Assembly (NCBI GenBank): GCA_051294375.1 | Contig: CM119264.1 | Coordinates: forward strand, 10,000,175-10,064,174 | Direction: 5' to 3' | Source: Paraspadella gotoi | Lineage: Eukaryota; Chaetognatha | DNA length: 64,000 nt | Shown: positions 26,280 through 39,948 of the stretch, piece after piece | Layout: each line of letters opens with the position of its first letter | Numbering within the stretch: position 1 is the stretch's first letter | Position numbers and translations under genes: made by a program | Notes under the pieces: generated by a model | What the model saw: only the letters and a program-made list of their open reading frames with translations | Databases searched by the model: none | Told to the model about the DNA's origin: nothing

Positions 26280-27439
26280 TCACTGGTCGCATCGGGCGCA
26301 GATGTGGTCGGGCAGCCTCTTGGGCAACGGTGGGTAAATCGTCCTTTTCTCGTCTTCCACGTGGAAGAAGGTTCTGGGTCCCGGCTTCTCCTCTCCGGGT
26401 CCCATCAGGGGCAAGATGGTGATCAGCTGACTCTCGGTGTTGTATTCTGAAAGAAACCGGGGTTGTGCAGTGGTGAGAAAGAAGCGCGTCGGGAGTCAAG
26501 GGCAGAAAAAGAGGGGCGCCTCAAAGTGAAGATGAGAATCTGACCTTTTCCTATTTCCCTTTTTATTTTGTTTTGAACCTTTTCGCCCATCTTCTTTTTC
26601 ACAATTCATCCTTTCTCAGCATTCTCCTCATTTTATTTTGATCGATATGAAATAGACACCTTTTGTTTTAATTTATTTTTCATTTATTGAATTTCACGAA
26701 CAATTGGCTCGTCGACTGAAAAGAAATGATGACGGGCGAGACGAAATGATTTAAAAAACAATTAAACTATCAAATATCTATTATCCTTTTTTCTATTCTT
26801 CTGTTCTTTTTTTTTTGTGTTGTTGTTGTAGGGGTTTAGTTTCTTTTAAACTTGGACGGGCGGGAGCGAGACCGCGGCGGCGCTGGCTGCGGTGCTGGCG
26901 CCTGCAACGATGGAAAAAGATAAACGTCAGACTGAGGATTATTTTTTTCCAAAGTCGCAGCCGGAGCGAGCTCGCCTCCCCCCCCCGAAAACCCATAACG
27001 TCGGGTCCCTCTAGTCGACAACCTCCCCGCCCGAGGACCGATAGTCCCAAACTCATTAAATCTAGTCAGGCCGGGGGAAAACTTTGGAAATCGAAACTAA
27101 GCACACGCTCTCAGTTTTTCCTCACGAAAAAAAAAAAATTAAAGAATCAAAAACTGTTTAAGTTTAACCCGCGCTTATTCCACCGACTCAAGCTCTCCTT
27201 CATATCTTTCCCTCATAACAACGTGTTAACACTAAATCTGCGCTCTAATATTACAACTTATAGTCCCAGCCTTCCACCCCATAACACTAACCAGGCTTCC
27301 GAAAGATGCCGCCCTGGCACGGGTCGCAATGCGGGTGTAGAGGCCCTGCCACGCAGGTGGCCGGCATCGCTTTCGGCTTCTCCGCGTCCGTGCAGTTGGC
27401 CATGTCGCGCCGGAAGTCCCGGTGAGTGTACGCGCAGTC
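26280..27439 (-). CDS. Unrecognised Cys-containing protein, two 3' exons
   Basis: Two exons join in phase 1: 27439-27292 (acceptor CCATCTAG, donor GTTAGT) and 26446-26280 (acceptor TTCTTTCAG, stop TGA). They give about 104 residues: the first begins DCAYTHRDFRRDMANC and holds five cysteines, including HPHCDPCQGG; the second runs through TFFHVEDEKRTIYPPLP and ends HICARCDQ. The regular cysteines suggest an extracellular or secreted product. No start or signal-peptide exon was found upstream, though it may lie in 27440-28500. I do not recognise the family. Damaged copies occur at 31941-33103 (minus) and 37541-38698 (plus), as part of the duplicated block. Confidence 0.55.
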
Positions 27440-27827
27440 CTAGATGGAGATGGATATATGGCGGAAGGAGAGGGGGAGAAAGAGGAGGAGGAGAAGTGGA
27501 CAAAAAAAGGAAGATCGTGAGTTTTCGGACTTTTGAATGTAATCTTATGTGATAAGATTGGATGTTGGACAGAAGACACAAATCTTCAAAAAGCAAGAGA
27601 TAGACAGATATTACATATTACAGGCCTAACAAATATTCATGAGTTTTTGCAGATAAACAAGGAAACTCGACGAAAACGATTCAACGGTTCCCGTCCATCC
27701 CTTGATTCGTTTAAATCACATTAGGCAAAGCAATCGCTCCCCCCTTCCACGAAAATCAGGTCAAACGGTGCGTAAATGAATTTCCTCTCGCTCTCGCGGG
27801 CCTTGATTCTCGCCAGGAAAAAAAAAA

Positions 27828-27833
<6 letters not shown>

Positions 27834-27906
<73 letters not shown>
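27834..27906. repeat. (TC)n microsatellite
   Basis: About 73 bp of TC dinucleotides. The same place in copy B (33486-33580) is interrupted by CTT/CCT errors or variants. Confidence 0.97.
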
Positions 27907-27909
<3 letters not shown>

Positions 27910-28387
27910 TACCAAATCTCTCTTGTCAATTTAAAACTTGCCAAACAAATCTCGAGTACCAGCCTAGTGGCACTTTATTCCGTTCCTTCCGCATTCTCCC
28001 TTTTATCAAAATCCTACCCATTTGCTTCACCCCATTCTCTATTCGCACCGCCTCCTAATAGGAACCTGGGAGCCTCCCAGAAATCTAGATTAATATTCCC
28101 TCGGCTCTGCTCGTTATGCACGTCGCCTCGCATCGTCGACGCCGCGGACGCCGCCGCAGCCGCCGCAGCCGCCGACGGCCGCCGACGACTGCCGGCTGGA
28201 GGATCTTCGGAGCCATTTGCGCCTTCAAACGCTACAAAGACGATAAGCTCCGCTTTCCATTCGTCAACAAAGGATCTGGTGGGGGCGTGGAGGAAACGGC
28301 GACGATAGGACAGGAGGTGTGGAGTGGTTTTTTGACCAGTACGAGTGTGAGATGGTCGTGGTGACTGAAAAAAAAAAGAGCTGAGAC

Positions 28388-28388
<1 letters not shown>

Positions 28389-28445
<57 letters not shown>
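28389..28445. repeat. (GA)n microsatellite
   Basis: Nearly pure GA tract at the end of copy A; its counterparts are 34083-34153 in copy B and (TC)n at 36451-36522 in the inverted arm, with different lengths. Confidence 0.97.
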
Positions 28446-28446
<1 letters not shown>

Positions 28447-28589
28447 GAGAGAGAGAGAAAAGAAAGATAGGCGCTATTCTTAAATCCCATGGGATCGTGG
28501 ATTGCTCATTTGTTTGGCATCTCGTAAAGGATTCGCCGATCTACTCCTTCGATTTCGCTCGTTTGTCTTCCTTAAGGCGCAAAGGAGAG

Positions 28590-30695
28590 AGATTCGAAGA
28601 GTCGGAGGATGCTCTGGTCCACGCGGCTTGTTTCTTTTTCACTGTTCCGCCGCTTGATTTCACTTCGAAGCAAAGTCGTCCGCGGCGGCTCGCGGCTGCG
28701 CGGCGGCATCTCCGGAACGCTTCTCGACGAACGGACGACGCAGTAAAGGAAAACAAAAGGCAGAAGAAGCGACGGGGAGTTGTGCAGCTGGGGCGTTCCA
28801 TGGCTGCGGGAACATTCAATTTCAGACGAAAAATTCGATTTCAAAAAATACTTGACGCGATGAAACGTGATTTACAAATCAAGAGTTGCTGAGTTAAATT
28901 TAAAATAAGTTAGGAGGCGAAAAATTATTAATTTAGTTAATTTCCGATGGGTTTACGTTTTCTCCCTTCGTTAACTAAATAGTTTTCATACATACTTGAA
29001 TTTAGCCTCTTTTTTTTTTGCACGTGATCCAAATCAATCTCGACGAATGTTTTAATGTTTATTGTAATCCATATAGTTATTAGTTAGTGAAGGTGCGGTA
29101 TTACATTTCAGACAAATCGGGTTTTTTTTTTAGTCCCTTCAATGGCATTTCCTGTTAAAGATTTAACTTAAAATACGAAGGCGATTTACTCAATTAAGAA
29201 TTTACTGAAAATTCACTCTGATGAAAAAAAATGCACAGAGTTGTTATTTTCGATTTCGACTCGATAAAAGGAAAACGGCAGCACAGCCTCGACGGGAGCC
29301 TTTCATTCCACTACAATCTCTCTCTCTCTCATCTCTCTCTTTTTCTCGTATCGTATCTCTCTCTCTCTAAGTCGGAGTGACAGCGGCTTTTTCTTGCGTC
29401 TTCAATAATCGTGGGAGTACTTTAGTGGAGGCTACGTAACATATTAGGCACAGCACCGGTTACTGTGTGAGTCACCGAATAAAATCACGACTTCGGGCAT
29501 TGTTCAAAACTTGGTGAACAGCTGGGAGAGGCTCGACGCGAGCCTCTTTCCAACACTTCGATTCAACTTTCACTGGCCAGTGGCCACTAATTTTAATTCT
29601 ATTCTAGCTGCTTTTCTGCTTTACAGCGCTCTTTGAAATAATTTTTTTCAACAAGTATTATTTTTATTTAAATTCAAGCATATTAACATTTTAAATCATC
29701 TCTGAACAAAAAGCTTAAACCTGAAACATCAAATATTTAATTACTCAAAAGATGATTTTTTTTCATATCATATCATATTAAATTCGAGAAGACTTACGAA
29801 CAGGAGCGTGGTTGAACCGCCCCAATAGTTAGAATATAGAAGCGGTTCAATCAAGAGTAAACTTTAAAGTTTAATACTTAAAACGGAAAAACCGGACAAG
29901 GATTGAAATGGAGCCGAGGAGACGACGACGACAGCCTAGACGACGAGGACAGGGAACGATAAAGATGGCATGGCGTTTAGAGACGATGGACTTTAATGAT
30001 AGAAATAAATTAGTCGAATGAAAAAAAGAATTTTTTAAGGTAACAACTTTTTCAGGTTTAATTTTATAACGAAGATTTGATGACAAAGAAACGACGCTCC
30101 AATAGTTCAAACCTTATCAACAAAAGATAAAGCGATGAAATGACAAATAAACGATCCGAAAGACATTAAGAGCTCTCTGCAGCAAACGATAAACGAATTA
30201 GCAGAATACCATTTATATCAGATATTTCATGTTATTGTTAAGTTTCTTTTATTAAATTGTAAACCGACTGCAAAATGAACTCATTCGAAGGATGAACGAA
30301 GAAAGGAGGACGTCGCTTCGAAAGACGCGGCCGCTAAAACCCCCAGGAGATCGAAACAACCTTCCAGCAACTTCGTTACGAGGCAGAGTAATGAAAAGGA
30401 TGAAGGGCATGAAAGCGTTTTGGCGCGCCAATAATGCGCGCCGACGCTGCGCGGTGGTGCTTCGCTGTTGTGCTGCGCGGTGGCCGACTTTGCGCAATTG
30501 GTGCTGCGCGTCGACGTAGCGGGCGTGTTTTTCTAGTTTTTACGTAAGGCGCCAAGCGGAGGGAAATGATCTCATTGAATGAGAGAAAGAGATGCAAGAA
30601 AAAGAAGAGGGAATGAGGGAGGGAGAAAGAGAAACTAAAAGGGGAAAAAAGAGAATGTGAAAGCGATTAAAGGAAAAGACAAGAGGGGACTGGAG

Positions 30696-30742
<47 letters not shown>

Positions 30743-33700
30743 AGAGAGCGTCGATAGTCCGTCGATTCAAAACCTCATTTTTCTCTTTCAAACTATAACC
30801 AGTCATTTTTCGCGCTTCGGACTTTTCGCATCGTTATCAACTTTCTAAAGTCTCATTCACCCTTGAAGGTTAACACTCTCGCACTTACCCAGTCCTAGCT
30901 CGCTTCTTTATTTATTTCATTTATCACTCTGCCCAGGGTTGTTCAATCTTTCACTCTGCCACTCCTCTCATTTCGTTAATTTCCGACGAATTACTCAAGC
31001 CACTGTCGAAAACTCACCCTTAACCGCTCTTTCAGCTTTACCACAACCCGAGAGTAATCTAACTATCCACCCCTTTTCACTATCCATCTCATCCTTTTCA
31101 CTATCCATTCCCCACGACAAAGGCGCCGGGCTCCGACCAAGGCCGTCGCCCGTCTGCGGGATGATTATTTTCGCTGAGAATAATACAGCGACGCGTGACG
31201 GAGGAGCGGAGGGGGGCGGAGCTTACTTTTGAAATTGATGGGTGAGAGGTGAGGTAGAATGGTAAAGGATATCAGGGTTAATGGCGATGAATTTTACTGC
31301 CTCTTTCTCTTTTCTTAGAGTAAGAGATGATAAAGAGTTCTTAAGAGATTTTTCCGTTCGTGGGATAAAACGTTGCAGTTGGTTAGAGTTGTTCGTGAAA
31401 ATGGGGTCAGGTAAAAAAAAAAGGTAGTACAAAGATTGAGTGAGGACTCGGACTGAGCCGCGAGAAAAACGATATTGTGAACGAAGCAACCAAGTTTGGA
31501 ATGTTTGGAGGCTATTAGATTTTTTGGAAGAGAATTGTTAGCACTCTTGAATGTACAAAAAAATAAGCTCATGCACGACAAATATCGAAAAAATTTGAAA
31601 GGAGCGACAAAGGTAATAATGCAGTCCTATGAAAATTCGGGTATAAATAATTATAGATTATCTATAGATAAGAAATAGATAATTCATGAGAGATCCTCTA
31701 TTCGAGTTTTATTTATTTTTAAATTTTTTTTAGCATAAAAAATATAAATAAAACTAATTGAATTAATGAAAAAAATATCAATTCAACTTAATTATTAAAA
31801 AAAACTCTAAGAAAAATTTCAAGACTCCGCGGGAAAAAAAATGTCTCACATCTTAGATATTCTTCATCTCTCATCTTCACCGCATCTGGCAAAAGGCGGT
31901 GGTCGGATTGACGCGGCACATTCCGTCGGGCAGGCGTACATCACTGGTCGCATCGGGCGCAGATGTGGTCGGGCAGCCTCTTGGGCAACGGTGGGTAAAT
32001 CGTCCTTTTCTCGTCTTCCACGTGGAAGAAGGTCTGGTCCCGGCTTCCCTCTCCGGGTCCCATCAGGGGCAAGATGGTGATCAGCTGACTCTCGGTTTTG
32101 TATTCTGAAAGAAACCGGGGTTGTGCAGGGTGAGAAAGAAGCGCGTCGGGAGTCAAGGGCAAGAAAAAGAGGGGCGCCTCAAAGTGAAGATGAGAATCTG
32201 ACCTTTTCCTATTTCCCTTTTTATTTTGTTTTGAACCTTTTCGCCCATCTTCTTTTTCACAATTCATCCTTTCTCAGCATTCTCCTCATTTTATTTTGAT
32301 CGATATGAAATAGACACCTTTTGTTTTAATTTATTTTTCAATTTATTGAATTTCACGAACAATTGGCTCGTCGACTGAAAAGAAATGATGACGGGCGAGA
32401 CGAAAATGATTTAAAAAAACAATTAAACTATCAAATATCTATTATCCTTTTTTCTATTCTCCTGTTCTTTTTTTTTTTGTTGTTGTTGTGTAGGGGTTTA
32501 GGTTTCTTTTAAACTTGGACGGGCGGGAGCGAGACCGCGCGGCGCTGGCTGCGGTGCTGGCGCCTGCAACGATGGAAAAAGATAAACGTCAGACTGAGGT
32601 TATTTTTTTCCAAAGTCGCAGCGGAGCGAGCTCGCCTCCCCCCCCACGAAAACACCCATAACGTCGGTCGCCTCTAGTCGACAACCTCCCGCGCCGAGGA
32701 CCGATAGTCCCAAATCATTAAATCTAGTCAGGCCGGGGGAAAACTTTGGAAATCGAAACTAAGCAACACGCTCTCAGTTTTTCCTCACGAAAAAAAAAAA
32801 AAATTAAAGAATCAAAAACTGTTTAAGTTTAACCCGCGCTTATTCCACCGACTCAAGCTCTCCTTCATATCTTTCCCTCATAACAACGTGTTAACACTAA
32901 ATCTGCGCTCTAATATTACAACTTATAAGTCCAGCTTCCACCCCATAACACTAAACCAGGCTTCCGAAAAGATGCCGCCTGGGCACGGGTGCAATGCGGG
33001 TGTAGAGGCCCTGCACGCAGGTGGCCGGCATCGCTTTCGGCTTCTCCGCGTCCGTGCAGTTGGCCATGTCCGCGCCGGAAGTCCCGGTGAGTGTACGCGC
33101 AGTCTAGATGGAGATGGATATATGGCGGAAGAGAGGGGAGAAAGAGGAGGGAGGAGAAGTGACAAAAAAGGAAGATCGTGAGTTTTCGACTTTTGAATGT
33201 AATCTTATGTGATAAGATTGGATTGTTGGACAGAAGACACAAATCTTCAAAAGCAAGAGATAGAAGATATTACATATTACAGCCTAACAAATATTCATGA
33301 AGTTTTTGCAGATAAACAAGGAAACTCGACGAAAACGATTCAACGGTTCCCGTCCATCCCTTGATTCGTTTAAATCACATTAGGCAAAAGCAATCGCTCC
33401 CCCTTCCACGAAAATCAGGTCAAAACGGTGCGTAAATGAATTTCTCTCGCTCTCGCCGGGCCTTGATTCTCGCCAGGAAAAAAAGGGCTCTCTTCTCTCT
33501 CTCTCTCCTCTCTCTTCTTCCTCCTTCTCTTCTCTCTCTCCTCTCTTCTCTCTTCTCTCTTCTCTTCTCTCTCTCCTCTCCTTTACCAATCTCTCTTGTC
33601 AATGAAAAACTTGCCAAACAAATCTCGAGTACCAGCCTAGTGGCACTTTATTCCGCTCCTTCCGCATTCTCCCTTTTATCAAATATCCTTACCCATTTGC

Positions 33701-34081
33701 TTCACCCCATTCTCTATTCGCACCGCCTCCTAATAGGAACCTGGGAGCCTCCCAGAAATCTAGATTAAATATTCCCTCGGCTCTGCTCGTTATGCACGTC
33801 GCCTCGCATCGTCCGACGTGCGCGGACGCGCCGCCGCAGCCGCCGAGCGGACAGGCCGCCGACGACTGCCGGCTGGAGGATCTTCGGAGCATTGCGCCTT
33901 CAACGCTACAAAGACGATAAGCCCGCTTTCCATTCGTCAACAAAAGGATCTGGTGGGGCGTGGAGGAAACGGCGATGATAGGACAAGGAGGTGTGGAGTG
34001 GTATTGACCAGACGGTGAAGGTTCATCGAAAGCAAGAGTGTGAGATGTCGTGGTGACTGAAAAAAAAAAGAGCTGAGACGG

Positions 34082-34158
<77 letters not shown>

Positions 34159-34270
34159 AAAGATAGGCGCTATTCTTAAATCCCATGGGATCGTGGATTG
34201 CTCATTTGTTTGGCATCTCGTAAAGGATTCGCCGATCTACTTCCTTCGATTTCGCTCGTTTGTCTTCCTT
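28590..34270. repeat. Tandem duplication, copy B, with many indels
   Basis: Direct repeat of 22927-28580 in the same order, differing mainly by scattered one- and few-base insertions and deletions, often in homopolymers and GC-rich runs. Exons readable in copy A are broken here: PLB1-like exon 1 near 28590-28800, and the Cys-containing gene at 31941-32104 and 32957-33103. That pattern is typical of unpolished long reads and not of evolutionary divergence, which would be mainly substitutions. Confidence 0.88.
31941..33103 (-). pseudogene. Broken copy of the Cys-containing gene (copy B)
   Basis: Matches exons 27439-27292 and 26446-26280 at 33103-32957 and 32104-31941. Extra or missing bases shift the frame inside both exons; for example, GAGGAGAAG is shortened in the second. 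Most likely an uncorrected assembly copy and not a true pseudogene. Confidence 0.7.
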
Positions 34271-34432
34271 AAGGCGCCGCCTCCTCCTTAGCCGCTAACA
34301 CCGCCGCCGCCGTCCCTGGCCCGCCTTTAACCGCCGCCGTTCTGCAGCGCCGCCGTGTCGCCAAAGATTCGCAATATAAAGATCGTCGCTGTTGTTAATC
34401 TGGAGTCTCTCCAATGTTTCGGTCATTTCTTT

Positions 34433-34492
<60 letters not shown>

Positions 34493-34525
34493 TTCTCTCT
34501 CTCTTCTCTCTCTCTCGTTCTTGAT

Positions 34526-34550
34526 NNNNNNNNNNNNNNNNNNNNNNNNN
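34526..34550. other. 25-N gap beside the palindrome centre
   Basis: Exactly 25 N directly after a (TC)n tract. A fixed 25-N spacer is a gap-filling convention and not a measured distance. The matching place in the inverted arm (about 36110-36125) is continuous, so little or nothing is missing. Confidence 0.95.
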
Positions 34551-35316
34551 TGATTGACAGTTTTCCCATTTCTTTGATTTTTATCATAATTGTAATTCGT
34601 GGCCATCATTCATTTTCGTTCAATCCATCTTGTAACCTTGAAAGCATGTACATTGTGCTGTATAGTAACTAACATAGTATGCATTGCATACCTCTTAAAA
34701 GGATCATTACAAACATACGAATAGCTAACCACAGAGTTCGGCCCCACTCTTAATCCGCCGGAACCTTTCCGCCTCACTCTCCACCTCTTTCGATTTCTTA
34801 CCCCACCTCCCACCCGAACAACTCTCGCTCGACACGAGTCCAGAGCGAATTCGTAACGAGCTCCTTCGCTACGCGGTTCCTCGGCACTCGTTACCGATTT
34901 GAGGCCTCCTCCCCGACACTCGGGGGTTTTTTTCTCCGGTTCCGGACTCCTCGACGCCCGCGGCCGAACGGAATCATTGACGCGAGGCGAAGCCGGAGAT
35001 TTTCAAAGAAGAAATATCGAGTTTTGGTCCGGGGGATTCGCGAGGCGGAGAGAGGGGGGGAGTAGAGGGAGGATGGAGGTAGAGGGGTGCTAGGGTAGTT
35101 TTGGGTGGTGTGTAAAAGCTCGAAATACAGTTTGGAAAGGCTAATTATTTCTAAGTCCGATGCCGAAGATAGAAACGGGTCTTGGCCAAGTTATTATGAT
35201 TCACGAAACAATTCTTAAAAATCTCGTTCGTAAATTACAAATGCAACTCAACATAACATTGGTAGAGTTTGTTAAGCAGTTCCACTGATTCGAGGCCTCA
35301 CATGCATCATTCACGG

Positions 35317-35355
<39 letters not shown>

Positions 35356-36447
35356 TCCTCTCTCTGCTCTCTCTCTCTCTCTCGTCTATGAATTCTGCTT
35401 AACAAACTCTACAATGTTATGTTGAGTTGCATTTGTAATTTACGAACGAGATTTTTAAGAATTGTTTCTGGAATCACAATAACTTTGCCAAGACCCGTTT
35501 CTATTTCGGCATCGGACTTAGAAATAATTAGCCTTTCCAAACTGTATTTCGAGCTTTTACACACCACCCAAAACTACCCTAGCACCCCTCTACCTCCATC
35601 CTCCCTCTACTCCCCCCCTCTCTCCGCCTCGCGAATCCCCCGACCAAAACTCGATATTTCTTCTTTGAAAATCTCCGGCTTCGCCTCGCGTCAATGATTC
35701 CGTCGGCCGCGGGCGTCGAGGAGTCCGGAACCGGGAAAAAAACCCCCGAGTGTCGGGGAGGAGGCCTCAAATCGGTAACGAGTGCCGAGGAAACCGCGTA
35801 GCGAAGGAGCTCGTTACGAATTCGCTCTGGATCGTGTCGAGCGAGAGTTGTTCGGGTGGAGGTGGGTAAGAAATCGAAAAGAGGTGGAGAGTGAGCGGAA
35901 AGGTTCGGCGGATTTAGAGTGGGCCGAACTCTGTGGTTAAGCTATTCGGATATGTTGTAATGATCCTTTTAAGAGGTATGCAATGCATACTATGTTAGTT
36001 ACTATACAGCACAATGTACATGCTTTCAAGGTTACAAGATGGATTGAACGAAAATGAATGATGGCCACGAATTACAATTATGATAAAAATCAAAGAAATG
36101 GGAAAACTGTCAATGCAGAAGAGAGAGAGAGATGAGAGAGAGAGAGAAGAGAGAGAAGAGAGAGAGAGAGAGAGAAAAGAAATGACCGAAACATTGGAGA
36201 ACTCCAGATTAACAACAGCGACGATCTTTATATTGCGAAGTCTTTGGCGTACACGCGGCGCTGCAGAACGGCGGCGGTTAAGGCGGGCAGGGACGGCGGC
36301 GGCGGTGTTAACGGCTAAGGAGGATGGCGGCGCCTTAAGGAAGACAAACGAGCGAAATCGAAGGAGTAGATCGGCGAATCCTTTACGAGAGTGCCAAACA
36401 AATGAGCAATCCACGATCCCATGGGATTAAAGAAATGCGCCTATCTT

Positions 36448-36525
<78 letters not shown>

Positions 36526-37076
36526 TCTCTCTCTCTCTCTCTTTCTCTCCGTCTCAGCTCTTTTTTTTTTCAGTCACCACGACATCTCACACTCTTGCTT
36601 TCGATGCAACCCTATCCACACGTTCTGGTCAATACCACTCACACACTCCTGTCCTATCATCGCCGTTTCTCACGCCCTCACCAGATTCTTTGTTGACGAA
36701 TGGAAAAGCGGAGCTTATTCGTCTTTGTAGCGTTTGAAGGCGCAAATGGCTCCGAAGTCCTCCAGCCGGCAGTTCGTCGCGGCCGTCGGCGGCTCGGCGG
36801 CTGCGGCGGCCGTCCGCGGACGTCGACGATGCGAGGCGACGTGCATAACGAGCAGAGGCCAGAGCGAAGAAGTGAATTATAATACATAGCTAATTTCTGG
36901 GAGGCTCCCAGGTCCTATTAGGAGGCGGTGCGAATAGAGAATGGGGTGAAGCAAATGGGTAAGGAATATTTGATAAAAGGGAGAATGCGGAAGGAGCGGA
37001 ATAAAGTGCCACTAGGCTGGTACTCGAGATTGTTTTTGGCAAGTTTTAATCATTGACAAGAGAGATTGGTAAAGGG

Positions 37077-37108
<32 letters not shown>

Positions 37109-37540
37109 GAGGAGAAGAGCGAGACGATGAGAGAGAGAGAGAGAGAGAGAGCCCTTTTTTTCCTGGCGAGAATCAAGGCCCGCGAGAGCGAGAGGCAATT
37201 CATTTACGCACCGTTTGACCTGATTTTCGTGGAAGGGGGGAGCGATTGTCTTTTGCTAATGTGATTTAAACGAATCAAGGGATGGACGGGAACCGTTGAA
37301 TCGTTTTCGTCGAGTTTCCTTGTTATCTGCAAAAACTTCATGAATATTTTGTAGGCTGTAATAGTGTAAATCTGTCTATCTTCTGGCTTTTTGAAGATTT
37401 GTGTCTTCTGTCCAACATCCAATCTTATCACATAAGATTACATTCAAAAGTCCGAAAACTCACGATCTTCCTTTTTTGTCCACTTCTCCTCCCTCCTCTT
37501 TCTCCCCCTCTCCTTCCGCCATATATCCATCTCCATCTAG

Positions 37541-38698
37541 GACTGCGCGGTACACTCACCGGGACTTCCGGCGCGACATGGCCAACTGCACGGACGCGGA
37601 GAAGCCGAAAGCGATGCCGGCCACCTGCGTGGCAGGGCCTCTACACCCGCATTGCGACCGTGCCCGGGCGGCATCTTTTCGGGAAGGCTGGTTTAGTGTT
37701 ATGGGGTGGAGGCTGGGACTATAAGTTGTAATATTAGAGCGCAGATTTAGTGTTAACACGTTGTTATGAGGAAAGATATGAAGGAGAGCTTGAGTCGTGG
37801 GAATAAGCGCGGGTTAAACTTAAACAGTTTTTGATTCTTTAATTTTTTTTTTTCGTGAGGAAAAACTGAGAGCGGTGTGCTTAGTTTCGATTTCCAAAGT
37901 TTTCCCCCGGCCTGACTAGATTTAATGAGGTTTGGGACTATCGGTCCTCGGCGCGGGGAGGTTGTCGACTAGAGGGACCGACGTTATGGGTTTTTTCGGG
38001 GGGGGGGGAGGCGAGCTCGCTACGGCTGCGACTTTGGAAAAAAATAATCCTCAGTCTGACGTTTATCTTTTTCCATCGTTGCAGGCGCCAGCACCGCAGC
38101 CAGCGCCGCGCGGTCTCGCTCCCGCCCGTCCAAGTTTAAAAGAAACTTAAACCCCTACCAACAACAACAAAAAAAAAAAGAACAGAAGAATAGAAAAAAG
38201 GATAATAGATATTTGATAGTTTAATTGTTTTTAAATCATTTCGTCTCGCCGTCATCATTTCTTTTCAGTCGACGAGCCAATTGTTGTGAAATTCAATAAA
38301 TGAAAAATAAATTAAAACAAAAGGTGTCTATTCATATCGATCAAAATAAAATGAGGAGAATGCTGAGAAAGGATGATTGTGAAAAAGAAGATGGGCGAAA
38401 AGGTTCAAAACAAAATAAAAAGGGAAATAGGAAAAGGTCAGATTCTCATCTTTCACTTTGAGGCGCCCTCTTTTTTCTTGCCCTTGACTCCCGACGCGCT
38501 TCTTTCTCACACTGCACAACCCCGGTTTCTTTCAGAATACAACACCGAGAGTCAGCTGTCACCATCTTGCCCCTGATGGGACCCGGAGAGGAGAAGCCGG
38601 GACCAGACCTTCTTCCACGTGAAGACGAGAAAAGGACGATTTACCCACCGTTGCCCAAGAGGCTGCCCGACCACATCTGCGCCCGATGCGACCAGTGA
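37541..38698 (+). pseudogene. Broken inverted copy of the Cys-containing gene
   Basis: Reverse-complement counterpart in the fold-back arm: exon-like parts at 37541-37690 and 38536-38698. An extra G in the first few codons and other indels break the frame. It carries no sign of independent selection. Confidence 0.7.
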
Positions 38699-39895
38699 TG
38701 TACGCCTGCCCGACGGAATGTGCCGCGTCAATCCGACCACGCCTTTTGCCAGATGCGGTGAAGATGAAGTGAGGAAATATCTAAGAGTTGGATGACATTT
38801 TTTTTCCCGCGGAGTCTTGAAATTTTTCTTAGGTTTTTTTAATAATTAAGTTGAATTGATATATTTTTTCATTAATTCAATTAGTTTTTATTTTTATTTT
38901 TATGCTAAAAAAAATTTAAAAAATAAATAAAACTCGAATAGAGGATCTTCTCATGAATTTATCATTCTTATCTATAGATAATCTATAATTATTTATACCC
39001 GAATTTCATAGGACTGCATTATTACCTTTGTCTGGCTCCTTTCAAATTTTTTCGATTTTGTCGTGCATGAGCTTATTTTTTTTTGTACATTCAAGAGTGT
39101 AACAATTCTCTCCAAAAATCTATAGGCTTCCAAACATTCCAAACTTGGTTGCTTCGTTCCACAATATCGTTTTTCCTCGCGGCTCAGTCCGAGTCCTCAC
39201 TCAATCTTTGTACTACCTTTTTTTTTTACCTGACCCCATTTTCACGAACAACTCTAACCAATCTGCAACGTTTTATCCCACGAACGGAAAAATCTCTTAA
39301 GAACTCTTATTCATCTCTTACTCTAAGAAAGAGAAAAAGAGGCAGTAAAATTCATCGCCATTACCCTGATATCCTTCTTACCATTCTACCTCACCTCTCA
39401 CCCATCAATTTCAAAAGGTAAGCTCCGCCCCCCTCCGTCCTCCGTCACGGTCGCTTGTATTATTCTCAGCGAAAAATAATCATCCCGCAGACGGGCGACG
39501 GCCTTGGTCGGAGCCCGGCCCTTTGTCGTGGGGAATGGGATAGTGAAAAGATGAGATGGGATAGTGAAAAGGGGTGGATAGTAAGTTTACTCTGGGTCGG
39601 TGTGGTAAAGCTGAAGAGCGGTTAAGGGATGAGTTTTCGACAGTGGCTTGAGTAATTCGTCGGAAATTAACGAAATGAGAGGAGTGGCAGAGTGAAGAGA
39701 TGAACACCCTGGGCAGATGATAAATGAAATAAATAAAAAGGAAGCAGGAGCTGGGTAAGTGCGAGAGTGTTAACGCTTCAAGGGTGAATTGAGACTTTAG
39801 AAAGTGTATAACGATGCGAAAGTCCGAAGCGCGAAAAATGACTGTGTTATAGTTTGAAAGAGAAAAATGAGGTTTTGATTCGACGGACTATCGAC

Positions 39896-39948
<53 letters not shown>

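Larger units (their letters stand above)
22927..28580. repeat. Tandem duplication, copy A (about 5.65 kb)
   Basis: This segment runs from exon 1 of the PLB1-like gene to sequence ending TTCCTTAAGGCGC and is repeated directly at 28590-34270. Copy A keeps intact coding frames: exon 1 of the PLB1-like gene, and both exons of the Cys-containing gene. It is therefore the copy most likely to reflect the true sequence. Confidence 0.92.

Noticed and set aside
26840-26911. Alternative last exon of the Cys-containing gene (after TTGCAG at about 26912)
   Set aside because: It can be joined in phase to exon 27439-27292, but the product is a short Ala/Ser/Pro run ending in a stop, less convincing than the exon at 26446-26280.
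26815-27552. 245-codon plus-strand ORF
   Set aside because: It runs antisense to the Cys-containing gene through intron sequence and (A)n/(TC)n stretches; composition is not protein-like and it is broken in the other copies.
28014-28490. Minus-strand ORF with poly-Ala, considered as a first exon with a signal peptide
   Set aside because: It reads through a (GA)n tract, the Ala run is a GCC/GCG repeat that changes length and frame among the three copies, and no donor in suitable phase leads to the exon at 27439.
35280-35395. Leftover sequencing adapter at the palindrome centre
   Set aside because: The spacer is TC-rich genomic-looking sequence and does not contain the hairpin adapter sequence as I remember it, so a simple missed adapter is not shown.
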